From Luzula sylvatica (lineage: Eukaryota > Streptophyta > Magnoliopsida > Poales > Juncaceae): a DNA stretch of 64,000 nt. Numbering within the stretch: position 1 is the stretch's first letter; each line of letters begins with the position of its first letter. Made by a program: the position numbers and the translations under genes. The stretch covers positions 50,432,293-50,496,292 of the forward strand of contig OX326961.1 in NCBI GenBank assembly GCA_946800325.1. Direction: 5' to 3'. This document shows positions 1 through 11,927 of the stretch, in pieces. Below the pieces are notes generated by a model. The model was not told where the DNA came from and made no database searches. It saw nothing but the letters and a program-made list of their open reading frames with translations.

Positions 1-330
1 CCTGCGATCCAACGACAAGGATCATGCCGTTGTGGGAGTCTCCGTCGAAGAAATTATGACGATTACGAAGAATTGAGTCAATTTGCTCACGCTTCGACTC
101 GACCAACGAGCAACAAGTTACAAAGTCTATGGAGAAAAATATTGAGGGAGAAGAGACGAATTCTTAGAAAGTCTACTTGTAATGCTGCATCCGCGTCCTA
201 TGATCCTTATACGTACGCGCAAAACTTCGACGAGGGGTCGGCTTGGGAGGAATCGGATAATTTACCGCAGACATTTTCGGCCCGGTTTGCAGTTCCATCT
301 AGGTTTCTCGAAGCCATTGATTTGGATTAG
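1..330 (+). CDS. 3' end of a small plant-specific protein gene (partial)
   Basis: The frame is open from the first base to a TAG stop at 328-330, so the coding region enters from the left and its start is not in the window. About 109 residues are visible. The N-terminal part is Arg/Cys-rich, followed by an acidic stretch (YDDYEE), a basic block (LWRKILREKRRI) and then YTYAQNFDEG and SARFAVPSR near the C-terminus. That pattern, a basic helix followed by a conserved 'NFDEG...SARFAVPSR' tail, is typical of short uncharacterised plant proteins; I know no function for them. No intron is needed in the visible part. A short AT-rich 3' flank with AATAAA-like sequence follows at about 500. The reading is secure; the identity is not. 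Confidence 0.75.
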   Translation, partial: PAIQRQGSCRCGSLRRRNYDDYEELSQFAHASTRPTSNKLQSLWRKILREKRRILRKSTCNAASASYDPYTYAQNFDEGSAWEESDNLPQTFSARFAVPSRFLEAIDLD

Positions 331-2837
331 TTGTTTTTTACGAGTTTTTGCAAGATTTTTCGGGTGTTATTGGAGATTTTTTGTTGTGATTGAGGAGAAT
401 TGTAATGGTTGTAAATATGGTTCCTTTTTTCTCAATGTGAAATTATCCCTCGATTTAATCATCTATCGACTCGTCTTCTCAATTTATTTAAATTTGAATA
501 AATAAAGATCTTGAAACCGAAGGAATCAAATTACAAATAGCTCAACAAATTGGCACCAAAGTTTATTAAACCACTGAGTTGATTAATATAGTATTTAGTG
601 ATCAGTGATGAGATCTTGATTTAAACTTTTGACCAAGTATTTTTTTGTTCATGTTAACATTATTTCTTAGTTAGTCCAAGTCTAACAAATAACCCATGCT
701 GCAATTAATGGGTAGCCATGTGCCTTTCATTTGACTATATTGAGTAATTTAGGTTGTAATTGACAGATAAGTGGCTCAGTGCTTCCTCCAATTCGGTATC
801 AAATGGACCTCTCCATTTGAATATCTGAAATGGAGGGGTTGTTCATCTATTTGTAATAAGAAAACAATTTTTTTATGCGTCCTTTATTAATTGATGTCAA
901 TATAAATTAAATTCATGATATTGAGTTATTATGTTATGTATTTAATCATTTGAACTATGAATTAATTAAATACAATATATGGTTGTATCTAATTATTTTT
1001 AATTTGATTTTGATTTAAATCAAGTATATTTCTTGTTCTTCTAAAAACCAAATAAACATTTTCAGATAATTCATACATGCATTTATATTCTAAGATTATA
1101 TAATTTAAGATACAAGCAATTAAACCAACACATCGATACATGCAACTATATATCAAATTGATTAGTTATTTTTTGTTTTATGTTGCAATATAATCTTCCG
1201 TATAGTTTTGATTGAAATTTACATTTGATTATTATTTTTCACGCCATGCCGGCGATATGACATCAATATTTAATATATATCATTATTAATAGATTGCGTT
1301 ATTGTCAAGTTGTCATTTTCGTTACTGCACGTTATAGTGATGCTAGCTACAATGCTGTTGATTTGACAGATTAATTTATAAAGAAATTAATTAGATTCGT
1401 CGAAATAACATCTAAATATGTATGAGAAAATTCGTGCTAAATTTAATCAATTTTATAAGACAAATTTGGGATAGGAATGAAGAGTATTTTCTTGTAATTT
1501 TCAATTTTAAGCATATTAAGGGAGCAATGGACATCTCCAATTGAAGGAAAAAAGGAGAGAGATAAAATCCTAGGTTCTTTTCTTCATTAGAAAAACAAAG
1601 TATGATACCATGAACTTTAATTGCAGAACTTCAAGAACAATCTTTCAAATCAAACGCTCCCATCTGGAAAAAGCTGAAGGAATCTTCCACCTTTTTTTTT
1701 TCTCATCTTGTTTTCGGCGCAAACTTTTAAACCCTCCCTATATTGTATATTGTATATCTATATTTAGTTTGATGTAAGCTAAATTAACTTGATGCACTTT
1801 TAAATAAATAAAGTTTATACATATCCAAAAATAAAATATATATTTAATTGTTTATGTAAAAGTCATTTTATGGTGTATCTTTTTGGAAATTACTCAATCA
1901 GAACATTCAAAATCTTATTCAAAAGAATCAAAACTCTAAACTAAAAGGGGTTATATATGTGAATTAATGCATAATACTACATTGTGGTTCGTCCTTGCAA
2001 AAGAAATATTCAGACAGAAGAAAGGACGTGGTTTAGCACTTGTGGATAAATTAAAGTTTTTGAATGCTTAGTTTGAAGCAGTGCCGACCAAATTGCAGTC
2101 AACAAAGAGATTTGATACATGCATTTCAAGATTTTATAACCAATAATATTAATTAGTAAAAACGCATGCATGTGAATTTAATTTAGCCATATTCATGGCA
2201 TACAAATTTGGAAATTATACTTCCAAATTCATTCACCAAATCATGATGGGATAAACATGACATCATTTTGTCATGCTTATCAATTCACTCATGACCCACC
2301 CAATTTACACCTAATTAATTAAATATTTAATTAACATATAAATAAAATACAATTAAAAGTTTAATAAATTAACTTTTAATTAAATTAATTGGTGGTCCAG
2401 TGAATTAATTTCAATTAACATAATCAAATAAAATTACAAAATTAATAGAAAAACATTTTGAATGTAAATTAAATTTTTTTTTATCGTGATGTCATCATGA
2501 CAACGTCGCTATTTTGTGAATGAAATATGAAAACACGGTAGAAGAAGGCCTCTACAAATTTTGTAGTCCAATTATGGGCCTTAGAAATTATAACCCAGTA
2601 TTTCAAATTTCAATCCAAATATAAACCTAATGATAAAGGAGTAAAGGACCATCACTCACACATATGGCATTTTCTTTCACCTCTTTTTCATGAGAGGGTG
2701 GATACCTTTTGTGTCATGAAAGGAATAAATAGGAGTTATTTGGTGTGATCTGTAACCATGTTAGATCTGTTTAGAAATTATATGTTGATGCTTCCTATTA
2801 TGAGAATTATTGTCTCTGAGATATTGGTGAAAATTGA
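331..2837. other. AT-rich intergenic region, no gene seen
   Basis: No coding region is supported here. Two stretches recur elsewhere: about 1920-2230 resembles 26090-26350, and about 2280-2570 resembles 53210-53410 (same order of TTAATTAA-rich sequence, then a 'GAAGGCCTCTA' block). The rest looks like ordinary AT-rich plant intergenic DNA. Confidence 0.5.
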
Positions 2838-3294
2838 TTAAACATGTCTTATATAAGAAAGGTGAACAAGAAATGAACATATTTGTTGTTTCGTAATGGA
2901 AGGATGAGAGAAAAAGCGCAGCATACGAAAAAGGAAGAAGAAGAGGTATGTCAGAGACATAGAAATAAGACCACCCATTGAATTACTATGCCAGAAAAGA
3001 AGATCAAAGGACATAGATGTTTCGTAGGATTTTTTCTTTAAATTGATCATTGAGATCTGTGAAAATAGGGTGTGAAAATAGGGATCACAGCTTAAATGAG
3101 AAATGGGGCCTAGATATCATTAATATAAACTAAGTATAGTATGAGTAGACTAAGTGATAATTCAAACAGTTATATATATATATATATATGCGGCGTTATC
3201 AAAACTTATCCAAACATATTTGATGACGTGACAAAAATATTTAATTGAACCACTATTTGAATGAATGAACGGGTTAATTGATTGATTAATTGAA
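2838..3294. repeat. Dispersed repeat, second copy near 35940-36360
   Basis: This stretch is close in sequence to 35940-36360, and part of it to 33700-33850. Short open frames in it are not conserved in length between copies, so I treat it as non-coding. A short (AT)n lies at about 3172-3189 in this copy and is nearly absent from the other. Confidence 0.55.
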
Positions 3295-4440
3295 TTGACA
3301 TGTCAATTAATATGTATTAATATTAACATATCAAAAATTTTGGACCTTGCTCACAAACGATCAAAATCTTTGGGTTCAAGTAATCAAAGCAAAATATTAT
3401 CTCTCCAATACTGGCTAACCAATCCAAGAGCAAAATCTATGCGATTTTGGCAAAATATCATTGCACAAAGACCCTACTTCCAAAACAATATTCAATGGAT
3501 AATTGGCGATGGCAATACATGCCCCGCTATTAGAGCGCCATGGTACGAGAATTGGATCGACATCGACCACAAACAAATGAAAAAAGAAAAATGAAAGTGG
3601 CCGAACTAAACATGAACTTATTAATCGAGAATTTATGTCTCACAAAAGCTTTACAAATTAGCAATAATACCCAACTCACAAACATCTCTTTGCAAAACCC
3701 GGATCGGTTAATATGGAAACCCGCAACAAATGACAAATTTTCCGCTAAAAACGCATACATGAAATTGATCAACCCAATCTCGGTACCAGACCAAACCAAC
3801 ATCTATCCTACATGTCGCAAAATTTGGAAAAATACAATTATAACCCCGCACGCGGCCACCTTTCTTTGGAGATTGTGCCTCAATGTTTTGCCGACGTGTG
3901 TAAATCTTCACAAGCGATTATCTCATATAAGCTCGATATGTCATAGGTGTTTGAACCATGATGAAGACATACTTCATATGACCTTTCTTTGCCCCTTATC
4001 CAAAGCTACATGATTTGTTTCCACTTTAGGTATAAGAGTTGATAACTTTCAAGGGAAGTTTAAAGATATACTTTTTTATTTCGCACAAAACCTTGATGAA
4101 AATCAATTCGGCATTCTCTCGAATACTTTATGGACGATATGGAAATGTAGATGTGACTCTATCTTCAAAGGTAAAAAATTCAAACCTATTGAGATAAACA
4201 ACATGGCACTAACGTTGGCCAAGGCCAACAACCCATTTAATACGATTTGCATTGGTACGCAAGGCTCCATTAATGGGACAAATATGCAGAAAAATTCAGG
4301 TATACAATTGGAAAAACCAATGAAAAATTCAGGAGTTCCAAGACAAATATGCAGAAAAATTCAGGTTCCGGTCTTTTTTAAAATTGTCAAAGAAATGGGA
4401 TTAGTGGAATTAATGGGAAAAATTGTTTATTGACGATTAT
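3295..4440 (+). pseudogene. LINE (non-LTR retrotransposon) pol 3' relic with zf-RVT-like region
   Basis: Broken plus-strand frames resemble the end of a plant LINE ORF2. First comes the region after the reverse transcriptase (motif IIGDGNTCPAIRAPWYENW). Then, after a frame change, comes the zinc-binding region typical of plant LINEs: KIWKNTIITPHAATFLWRLC, followed by CHRC and DEDILHMTFLCPL, with the usual Cys/His spacing. Near 4130, TLWTIWKCRCDSIFKGKKF matches the 'W..W..RN..IF' tail. Several stops and frame changes make it non-functional. A second decayed copy lies at 36363-37170, so the relic was copied as part of a larger repeat. Confidence 0.75.
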
Positions 4441-5400
4441 AATGATAAAAAGATAATTAAGCATATCATTTTTTTGTTGCTTCGGCGATTTCTGAAAGAG
4501 TAGATCCATGTGGGTCCCCATGGTTCATCATCCGTTGCATCGAAGATCTAATTGCAAAAATGATACCAAATTAAACCCTAAAGCTTCCAAGTTCCAATAA
4601 TATACTTCACCGAAACTATTTCATTCTTATTTTTTGCTCTCTATTTGTAGGAACCAAATACGAATCCAAAATGCGAACCAATAAGATCATCTTCAGTTAA
4701 ACAACATACTGACATGAGATCCCGTCGGCTTACTTAGTTTTCATCATCAATAATAATTATTATTCTTTTTGAGCACCATTGTTTGAGTTTATACCTTTCA
4801 AATTTCAACAATATTTCACATCTTCTAAAATTTTGAGCATTATCGAAGATATTTTTGGTAATTTTGAGAATTTTTGGAGTTTAAGATTTATTTTTGAATT
4901 TCAGCAATATTAGGGTTATTTTAGAGTTTTTGCTAATTCAGCAATTTCAAGGATTATTCTCAAGTCTTAGATTTTTTTGGTGTGTTTTTACAATTTTATT
5001 TTAGTTCAATTTTGAGCCTTTTTTAGTGCTATTTTTCCAGATTTATTCGTCAAATTTTATTAGTGTTTATTTTGTCTCAGAAATATAATTGTACTATATG
5101 TTTGCAAAAACATCTATGTGAAGTATTGAAATTTGCTAACCATATTCACTCCAAGGATTTTTAAAATTTACTATGCATTAAATCCAGACAAGGATTAAAA
5201 GTATGGATTAATTTTCATCTTAGTTGATATTTTAATTTGAAAATTTATTATTGGATGCAATTATTGAAGGAATTGAAAGAAACATGTGTATGATTACTTT
5301 GAGCTTACACACCACTGGCGTAACTAATGCAAATAAAATTTAAATGGGAAATGGTTCGAATTGGAACCATATTTGTGTAGTATTTAAAAAATTGATGTTG
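4441..5400. repeat. Dispersed repeat, paired with 41650-42630
   Basis: About 960 bp closely matching 41650-42630 along its whole length, with small indels. No conserved reading frame was found. It lies directly downstream of the LINE relic here and downstream of the coiled-coil exon-like segment in the other copy. Confidence 0.6.
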
Positions 5401-5419
5401 TAATATTTAGGTCATTACT

Positions 5420-5632
5420 ATGCAAAAGAACGCAAGAAACTACGGATCACCTTCTAGTAGAATGCTCGTACACTAAAGCCATGTGGGCCTTAATTGGGAC
5501 CAATGTGGAGGACCGAACGACTCCACCAACAAGGAGCTCGGTCTTAGAGACGTGGAATGAATCAAGAACACCAATGGAGATCAAGATGCGAAAGATATTT
5601 AGGTCATTGTCGTCTTCAAAAAAAAAAAAAAA
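5420..5632 (+). mobile_element. 5'-truncated LINE insertion with 18-bp target-site duplication
   Basis: An 18-bp direct repeat ending in TTTAGGTCATTACT lies at 5402-5419 and 5633-5650. The 213-bp insert ends in a poly(A) run next to the right repeat, as expected for target-primed reverse transcription. The insert encodes the end of a plant LINE zinc-binding region (ETTDHLLVECSYTKAMW), so it is the 3' piece of a LINE different from the one at 3295-4440. Confidence 0.75.
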
Positions 5633-5650
5633 AATATTTAGGTCATTACT

Positions 5651-6480
5651 CCGGGTTCGGAACATGTTCGATGCCCATTGGACTAAATCACGTCCACTCA
5701 TTTTCTGAGAGGTCAGATTTCATTAAAACAAATCACGATGAGATTAGATTTAACAACTATTTTTTCCTCCGTTGGTCAAATATAGAAACGAATCTAACAC
5801 TAAAAAGACACTCGTCAAAAGACCCAAGTCTCCCTCTCTCTCATTCTCGAATCTCGACTTTATGCCTCAATTAATTTTTCTTCATCCGCAAAATTATGTC
5901 AATCTTGATAGTGAACTTAGTAACTAATCCAAAACTAAGTAATAGAGACTAGATTATGTGGCTTGTGAAGCAAGGAGAAACAATATCAGACTCATGTCTA
6001 TCTTTGAAACCGTTGGGAAGACTTTAATGGGATACCACAGTACATATATATGTATTACATTTCGAGGTTCACATTCAAATAATGGAGGAGCAGATTAATT
6101 TACTCACAAAAAGGTGAAGAAGACGACCAAATAACGAGATAAGAAGGTTAACGCACTGCGCTATGCGTTTTGACAAATTTTGATGTATATACATTTCGGT
6201 ACTCGTACTCGGGGGGTGGGAGGCTATTGCACATACACTGATGGATAGAGATGAGGTCGTATTTTCATGGATGTGTATGAATTTGTATGTAACAAATTTG
6301 TAATATAAATCTGATATAATAATGGGAGATTTTGAACAGTAGACACGATTATGTTTGGAATATCCGAAATAACCAACATAGTTTGGTAATTTGGATTCTA
6401 ACACTCTCGCATGGAAAACTGTCGACTTTTGAAAAGTCGAGACCTTGTTTGTTCCTAATTAATCCGTTAACCCTGCTAAA
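5651..6480. other. Intergenic region, no gene seen
   Basis: No supported gene. Short open frames on both strands have no recognisable motif, and I saw no second copy in the window. Confidence 0.4.
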
Positions 6481-6490
6481 CCTGTGGACC

Positions 6491-6670
6491 GACCGCATTA
6501 TCTCCGACGGCCCGTCGCTAAAACTAATCACCGACCGCATTACCTCCCACGGCCCGTCGCTAAAACACATCAACGACCGCAAACTTTCCCTCGGCCCGTC
6601 GCTGAAGCCCAAAACCTATTAGCCTCCGCCCGTCGCTAAAGCCCAAACACTTTCCCGTCCGCCCGTCGGT
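6491..6670. repeat. Tandem repeat of about 42 bp with CCCGTCGCTAAA core
   Basis: The core CCCGTCGCT recurs at 6511, 6553, 6595 and 6629, and as CCCGTCGGT at 6662. Spacings are 42, 42, 34 and 33. The first three units also share GACCGCA. Clustered short 'CGTCGCTAAA' motifs are known from subterminal regions of CACTA (En/Spm) elements, but no CACTA terminus was found nearby, so that link is only inference. Confidence 0.6.
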
Positions 6671-6689
6671 GATGTTGGCCCCTACCCCA

Positions 6690-6830
6690 GCTCTCTCTCT
6701 CTGCCCAGCTCTCTCTTCCTTCGAGTGCCAGCTCTCTCTCTGTCCAGCTCTCTCTCGGCTCTCTCTCTTCCTTCGAGTGTCAGCTCTCTCTCCCGCCTCT
6801 CTCTCTGCCCAGCTCTCTCTTCTTTCGTTA
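6690..6830. repeat. CT-rich degenerate tandem repeat
   Basis: Repeated units of the type CAGCTCTCTCTC followed by TTCCTTCGAGTG. The two clearest units are about 60 bp apart. It could be a GAGA-type promoter stretch or a simple-sequence expansion; no coding region follows it. Confidence 0.55.
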
Positions 6831-7156
6831 TTTTTTTTTTGCTAATTTTCAAATTGTTTTTTAATCATTTTTGTAGGTCTGTTGAACAATTATCAATTAT
6901 TTTTTTAACAATACTTTTTAACTGATTTAAGGTTTGATTTTTTTATAATTTTCTGTGAATGTTGGTTGTGTTAAAAATAGGTTTTGTTAATTTTATGTGA
7001 ATTTTTAAAAAAAAAAAGATATTTATTTATTTTCTGTGAAGTTTTTTTATTTATTTTTATCATTTTTTGAACTGTTTTTTTGGTTCTTTTTTTGATGTGG
7101 AACTGTTTTTTTTATCTATTTTTATTCATTTTCTGTTTTTTTTAGCACTTAATTTG

Positions 7157-7176
7157 TGTGTGTGTGTGTGTGTGTG
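7157..7176. repeat. (GT)n microsatellite
   Basis: About ten GT units just before the start of the repeat shared with 43555 onward. Confidence 0.85.
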
Positions 7177-7804
7177 TTGAAAGCCCATAGGCAATCAATC
7201 AACATCTTTTAGGTAAGAAGAAGAGCATACGAAAAATGGAAGCCTTGTATAACCAAAATATTATTTTATGAAGCAATATAAATTAATTTTTTTGTTCTCC
7301 ATGAAACCACTTGGTATAATCTAGATTCTTGAATTAAAAATGTAATGATTCAAATACAAGATAGTATTATATGTATTTAAATTTAAATAGACATGATTTT
7401 TATGCACAAAAAAAATAGAAACAATAACAATGATTAATACATATAGACTATTTTTACATACATTATCATGTTCTTCTCCATCCATACATTTTTCTTTGGG
7501 AAATAAAAAAAAACCTAACTTTTTTGGATATTGTAAAAAATCCCCTATTTTTTGGAAATTCCAAAAAAAATCCTCTATCAATTTTTATTTTCAAATAACC
7601 CCTTATAGGGGTTAAAACTAACCATGAATTCAGTTAATAAAATTTTTGACCAAAATAACCTCCTATTTACATATGTAGTAATGAAAAAATGTGTTTTTTT
7701 TTATTTAAAAAAATTATACAAGACAATTATCATATAATAATTTTTAAAAAATATTATATGTTATATTTATTATTTTAATATTTCATACATTATATATAAT
7801 TAAC

Positions 7805-7837
<33 letters not shown>

Positions 7838-8340
7838 GAAAAACTAACATAAAATAATATTAATATGAAAACAATATTAAAAAAACATGTTGCAAATATT
7901 TGAAAAATAAAATATCATGAAACTATTAAAAATACATAAAATGAGAATGAAAATTTAATAAATTCAACCAGTGGCGGATCTTGACAAGATTCGTTGGGGG
8001 GGCAAAATGAAAAATTGGTTCTGAAATTACACTGTGCGATATTTTTGGGGGGGCAAACAGTAAATTTTACACTGTTATACTGATAAAATACACCGAATCA
8101 CTAGATATATATATTATTCGGCGAAAATCTTGGGGGGGCGACCGCCCCCCGCGGCCCTCACTAAGATCCGCCCCTGAATTCAACAGTCTTGCACAAAAAA
8201 ATTACATACTAAAAAAAGTCCACACACGGACGCGCGGAAATTTTCGACGCAGGTCTGGCTAATTTTCTATGAATAACAAAGTTTGTATATTGTAATAGAT
8301 AACAATGTAATACAATTCATCTTCTTTTCGTCAATGATAT
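7177..8340. repeat. Left part of the large dispersed repeat (pairs with 43555-44510)
   Basis: From TTGAAAGCCCATAGGC at about 7177 the sequence follows 43555-44510 closely. This is the left end of the block that farther on carries the Eaf7-like gene. The only large difference is the MITE at 7969-8176, absent from the other copy. Confidence 0.65.
7969..8176. mobile_element. Non-autonomous hAT MITE, 208 bp
   Basis: It begins CAGTGGCGGATCTTG and ends AGATCCGCCCCTG, inverted termini of the same kind as the 4.3-kb hAT in this window. An 8-bp direct repeat AATTCAAC lies at 7961-7968 and 8177-8184. The paralogous block at 44333-44340 has a single AATTCAAC with no insert, which confirms both borders. 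The interior has G7 and C6 runs and no coding capacity. Confidence 0.9.
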
Positions 8341-9950
8341 CCAAAACATAAGGCAAATACTTTTTTTGTCATTTTGAATTTATATATATAAACAAAACCA
8401 CAATATACTTTTTTTGGGTCCTTTTTTGTCTTTTTTCGTCAAGGATATCCAGAATAATAATACTAACATAATTTTGAATTTATATATGTAACTATCATGT
8501 GTTTCATTGAAATCCAAGGATTAATCAATTGTTTCCCCCAAAGAAAAACTATATCCAACACTAGTAAGGGATAAAGAGAGCACAATTCATAATTGATGTG
8601 ATTAGGATTGAATAGTCTAAATTGAATACTTAGCATGTAAACTGCATCTTCTATTATTTAAGAAACTTATGTACAACCAATTCATAATTCATAATTCATA
8701 ATTTTATTCAATTTCGATATGCATGCAGAAACACTATTGTACACGGTTGTTACAGTCAGTTCAATATCTATTAGGACGAGCGAAAAAAGATAAAAGTGAT
8801 CGAAACAATATGGATGACGATGTAAAAACAAATCAGTAGTTCATTCACCTACAAATGCATTTTTCCAACCAATTAAATCTGCACATCGATTAAAATCAAA
8901 ATACTCATACAAATACACGTTTCAATTCATCAACAATCAATCATAAGCAATGAATCAAAATAATTCATATTCCATAATTATACAATTTCGTGGAAGTAAA
9001 ACAAACTATTTCATCTAGAGAGAGGAGGGGGGTCGATTGGAGTATGCCACCAAGCAATACGAGAGGAAGATATTTTGTTAAACTGAGGAGATACTTTAAG
9101 CAAACAATACAAGGACCATAGATATGATTTGAAACCTTCTCTGAAATTCGTTCTTCCATGGAGGAGATATATTTCCAAAAGAGATGAAAGGTTTCCTGAA
9201 TTTGTTAAACGGAGAGTTAACATATGGTATTAGCATGGACATCCAAATTTGATCCCGCAATGTAATCACGATTAGATCTAACGGTAGAGACACTATTTAG
9301 AGAGCTCCTCTGCCCAAAGGGCTTTGGGCCAGCCACCCTCCCTTCGACAAAACTCAAAACATGATCATATATATGTATTTTGGTTCCAATTGCTCTTTTG
9401 ATCCTCCTCTAATATCTCATTAGTCATTTTTCTGATTATTGATCTTGGCATAATTATATTAATTCACTATAAAAAATCTGACTACGAATATAAATGTATC
9501 GTGTATATTAGTATATATAGGAATGAATAAATGAACTCTCAAACAATAAAATCTAACAAACTTGTTATTCATCATTTATGCATGCATGATAATTTAGAAG
9601 GTCATGCGTGATTAATGGTCTTTTTATTCGTATCATGCTATATGAGTGACCCTTGTTTTGAAAATATTCAAACTAAAAACAATAAAAAGTAGAAAAATAA
9701 AATTAAGTCAAGTACTGCGAGATCATAAAATTAGTTATTATATTATAGAAAAAAATAGCTTATGTATGAAGAATGAAGTTTATAATTATAAATATAACAT
9801 ATTTTCACCTTTTTTGTTCGTGAAAACTAAATATAGGTGGCAAAAATTAATTAGCTAAATTGTGGATAATTATCAGAATTAAAAATAAAAACTTAATGAA
9901 ATAAACGAAGAACTAGGAAAGGGGTTAAATTATCGAATTACCAAACAATG

Positions 9951-10699
9951 TTAATCTTCGTCTTTTACCGAGAAATTTTTAGGTAAAGAGAATTCTTCCT
10001 CCTTTTTAAGTATCTCCTTATCTTCTTCATCTAGTTTCTGAAATTACAATTATACAACATTACAAGGACTAAATTGAAAATATGAAACAATTATACAAGA
10101 ATAGTTTTTGTGAATTACAAAAATTTAGGGAGTTTTTTGAGTAATTACCAGCATGTCTAAGTTAAAGAAGCGATTCAGAAGTTGTAACACCTCGTCAGAT
10201 GAAAAACTCCTCCCAAAACTACACAAAAATCAAATTTTAAGTACAAAATTTAAATTTTAACTTTTGGTAAAAAAAGTTAAAACATGAATTATATATACTT
10301 ATAAAAATGTAGTATAATACCATTTCTGCATGTACTCGGTCAAACCATACAGAACAAAGTGCCTGTGTATACCTGCTTAATAAATTCAATTTTTCAAAAT
10401 CATCCTTACACAAAAATAATAGAGCAAATTGACATTTTTCTAGGGCTAATTTGAAATTTGACCTTGTAATTTCGCAGGATGATATTTTTCTAGGGCTTGT
10501 AGAAGCCTTAGTTCTAGATCCACTTGTGATTGCTCCTAAAAATAAAATAACAAAAAAGAGTGAAATAAAATGAAAGTAAATTATATACAAATTGAGGGTT
10601 AATTTGTAAAAGAACCTTAGGAAGAGAGGAAGCAGATGAACGAGGGGCCTGAGATGGAGAATGAACCGATACGCCATCTTGCTCTTCTTCCTTCACCAT
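9951..10699 (-). CDS. EAF7: Eaf7/MRGBP-like NuA4 complex subunit, five exons (copy 1)
   Basis: Exons on the minus strand: 10616-10699, 10463-10535, 10321-10372, 10149-10218, 9951-10037. All four introns have GT...AG ends and the phases join to 366 nt: 121 residues plus TAA. Exon 1 starts MVKEEEQDGVSV and is Ser-rich. The core then reads LLQALEKYHPAKLQG, IHRHFVLYGLTEYMQ and SSDEVLQLLNRFFNLDML, with an acidic tail ending FSLPKNFSVKDED. This order matches the Eaf7/MRGBP (CT20) family, including the small plant homologues of about 130 residues. That family is a nuclear subunit of the NuA4 histone acetyltransferase, linking MRG15-type chromodomain proteins to the complex. A non-coding leader exon (from about 11150 to 11039) and a 5'-UTR intron (10723-11038) are likely. 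Family assignment is by recalled motif pattern, not a search. Confidence 0.85.
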
Positions 10700-10722
10700 T
10701 ATTCTTATTTACAATTCAATCC

Positions 10723-11170
10723 CTGAAAAAATTCAAGAGAAAAAAATAACAATCATTAGATCCTGAAATTTCATGTACGGAGCCCAATCGGAAATTAATG
10801 CCTAAATGCAGAACAAAGTAAAAAAAAATAGAAATTGATGAATACTTTGCGATTATTTTCTGCGATTTGTATGAATTCCGTACCGATACTGGCATTAATA
10901 TTTGTAATTTGTGAGAAATCCTACGAGAATTAGACGTATGTGTGTGGTTGATGAAATTGAGCTAAAATATGCAGAAAATTATTCATAAAAAATTAAAAAT
11001 AAATGCTAATAATAACCAAATAAATTGCTAAATCCAACCTTAAGTAATAGTTCCGCGTAACTGAAAGCGAGAATTAGATTGTGACTTTTTTAACGATTAG
11101 CGATTGAAGTGAGGGGGCAGTAACTAAAAGCGAGAGCAATTCTAGGTGGAAGAGAGGGCAACAACGAACG
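10723..11170 (-). promoter_or_regulatory. Likely 5'-UTR intron and leader of Eaf7-like copy 1
   Basis: Upstream of the ATG a good acceptor (TTTTTTCAG before GGATTG) and a donor (TTAAG before GTTGGA) frame a 316-nt intron, 10723-11038. The conserved leader continues to about 11150. The same arrangement is present in the other three copies and alone, without coding exons, at about 25495-25890. The transcription start cannot be fixed by eye. Confidence 0.5.
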
Positions 11171-11489
11171 ATGAGAAAGACACGTGTTAGGCCTGGCCAT
11201 GGGCCGTGAATTTTCATAAAAGAAAAAGAAAAAGTAAATATAAGTTTGGGTTTTTTGGGCCATAAATTTGTTTCAAGGATCAGAATATATTTAGTGCTAG
11301 AATTTAAGGGGCCCCAGTACAGGCTTATGTAATGCGAATAGGTTTTAACTTTTAAGGAGTGTAAGTATACTATAAATTAAACTAAGTATAGGAATAGATT
11401 ATGTGAAAGAAAATAGAAAATAGATTGTAAAAAATTAAGTGTTAAATAAAAAAGAAAATCATTAGAAAAGAGTATATAAATCCTCCCCA

Positions 11490-11693
11490 ATTTAAGAGGC
11501 CAAGAATGTCGATGGACTCCTCTCGCAATCAAAATCTTCATTTGGCTTGCCCTCAATAATCAAATTTTAACATCGGATAATCTCGCTAAGAGAGGGTGGC
11601 CGTACGACCCTATTTGTCCACTTTGCTCGGTCCAAGACGAATCGGTCAAGCATCTACTCTTAGGATGCCGTTTCTCGGTAGAAGTATGGCAAG
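11490..11693 (+). pseudogene. LINE ORF2 zf-RVT fragment, left half (interrupted by hAT)
   Basis: Plus-strand frame with IKIFIWLALNNQ, LAKRGWPYDPICPLC, ESVKHLLLGC and FSVEVWQ: the zinc-binding region at the end of plant LINE ORF2. It is cut at 11693 by the hAT element; its continuation is at 23657-24040 beyond unit 2. The uninterrupted version is at about 60690-61240. Confidence 0.8.
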
Positions 11694-11724
11694 CAGTGGC
11701 GGATCTTGCCTAAAATCAATGTGT

Positions 11725-11738
<14 letters not shown>

Positions 11739-11755
<17 letters not shown>

Positions 11756-11765
11756 GGGGGGGGGG
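11739..11765. repeat. (GT)n followed by a 27-nt G run
   Basis: About nine GT units (11721-11738) run into 27 G. The matching run in unit 2 is 30 nt (19361-19390). It lies 45 bp inside the hAT left terminus. Confidence 0.85.
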
Positions 11766-11927
11766 TACTGAAACAAACAAAAAACATAATTTCATAAAAT
11801 GTAATATTTTTTCTTCACATATAACCATATAATTGTAATATCATACAAAATATTTTTGTGAATACATTATTTTCAAAAACAACAAAATACAAAAATATTA
11901 CAATGAAAATTTTATACTATTATTCTA

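Noticed and set aside
2838..3050. Minus-strand frame of about 70 residues with a hydrophobic segment, also at 35899-36120
   Set aside because: Length and sequence are not conserved between copies, and it lies in a dispersed repeat; treated as chance frame.
8965..9293. Three overlapping small minus-strand frames (also 16573-16901, 45047-45390)
   Set aside because: They shift length between blocks and lack motifs; only the tandem copies are identical, which follows from the recent duplication.
10237..10699. Long minus-strand frame starting MAYRFILHLRPLVHLL, apparently a membrane protein, repeated in four places
   Set aside because: It is an out-of-frame read through exons 1-3 and two introns of the Eaf7-like gene; splice sites and family motifs support the five-exon gene instead.
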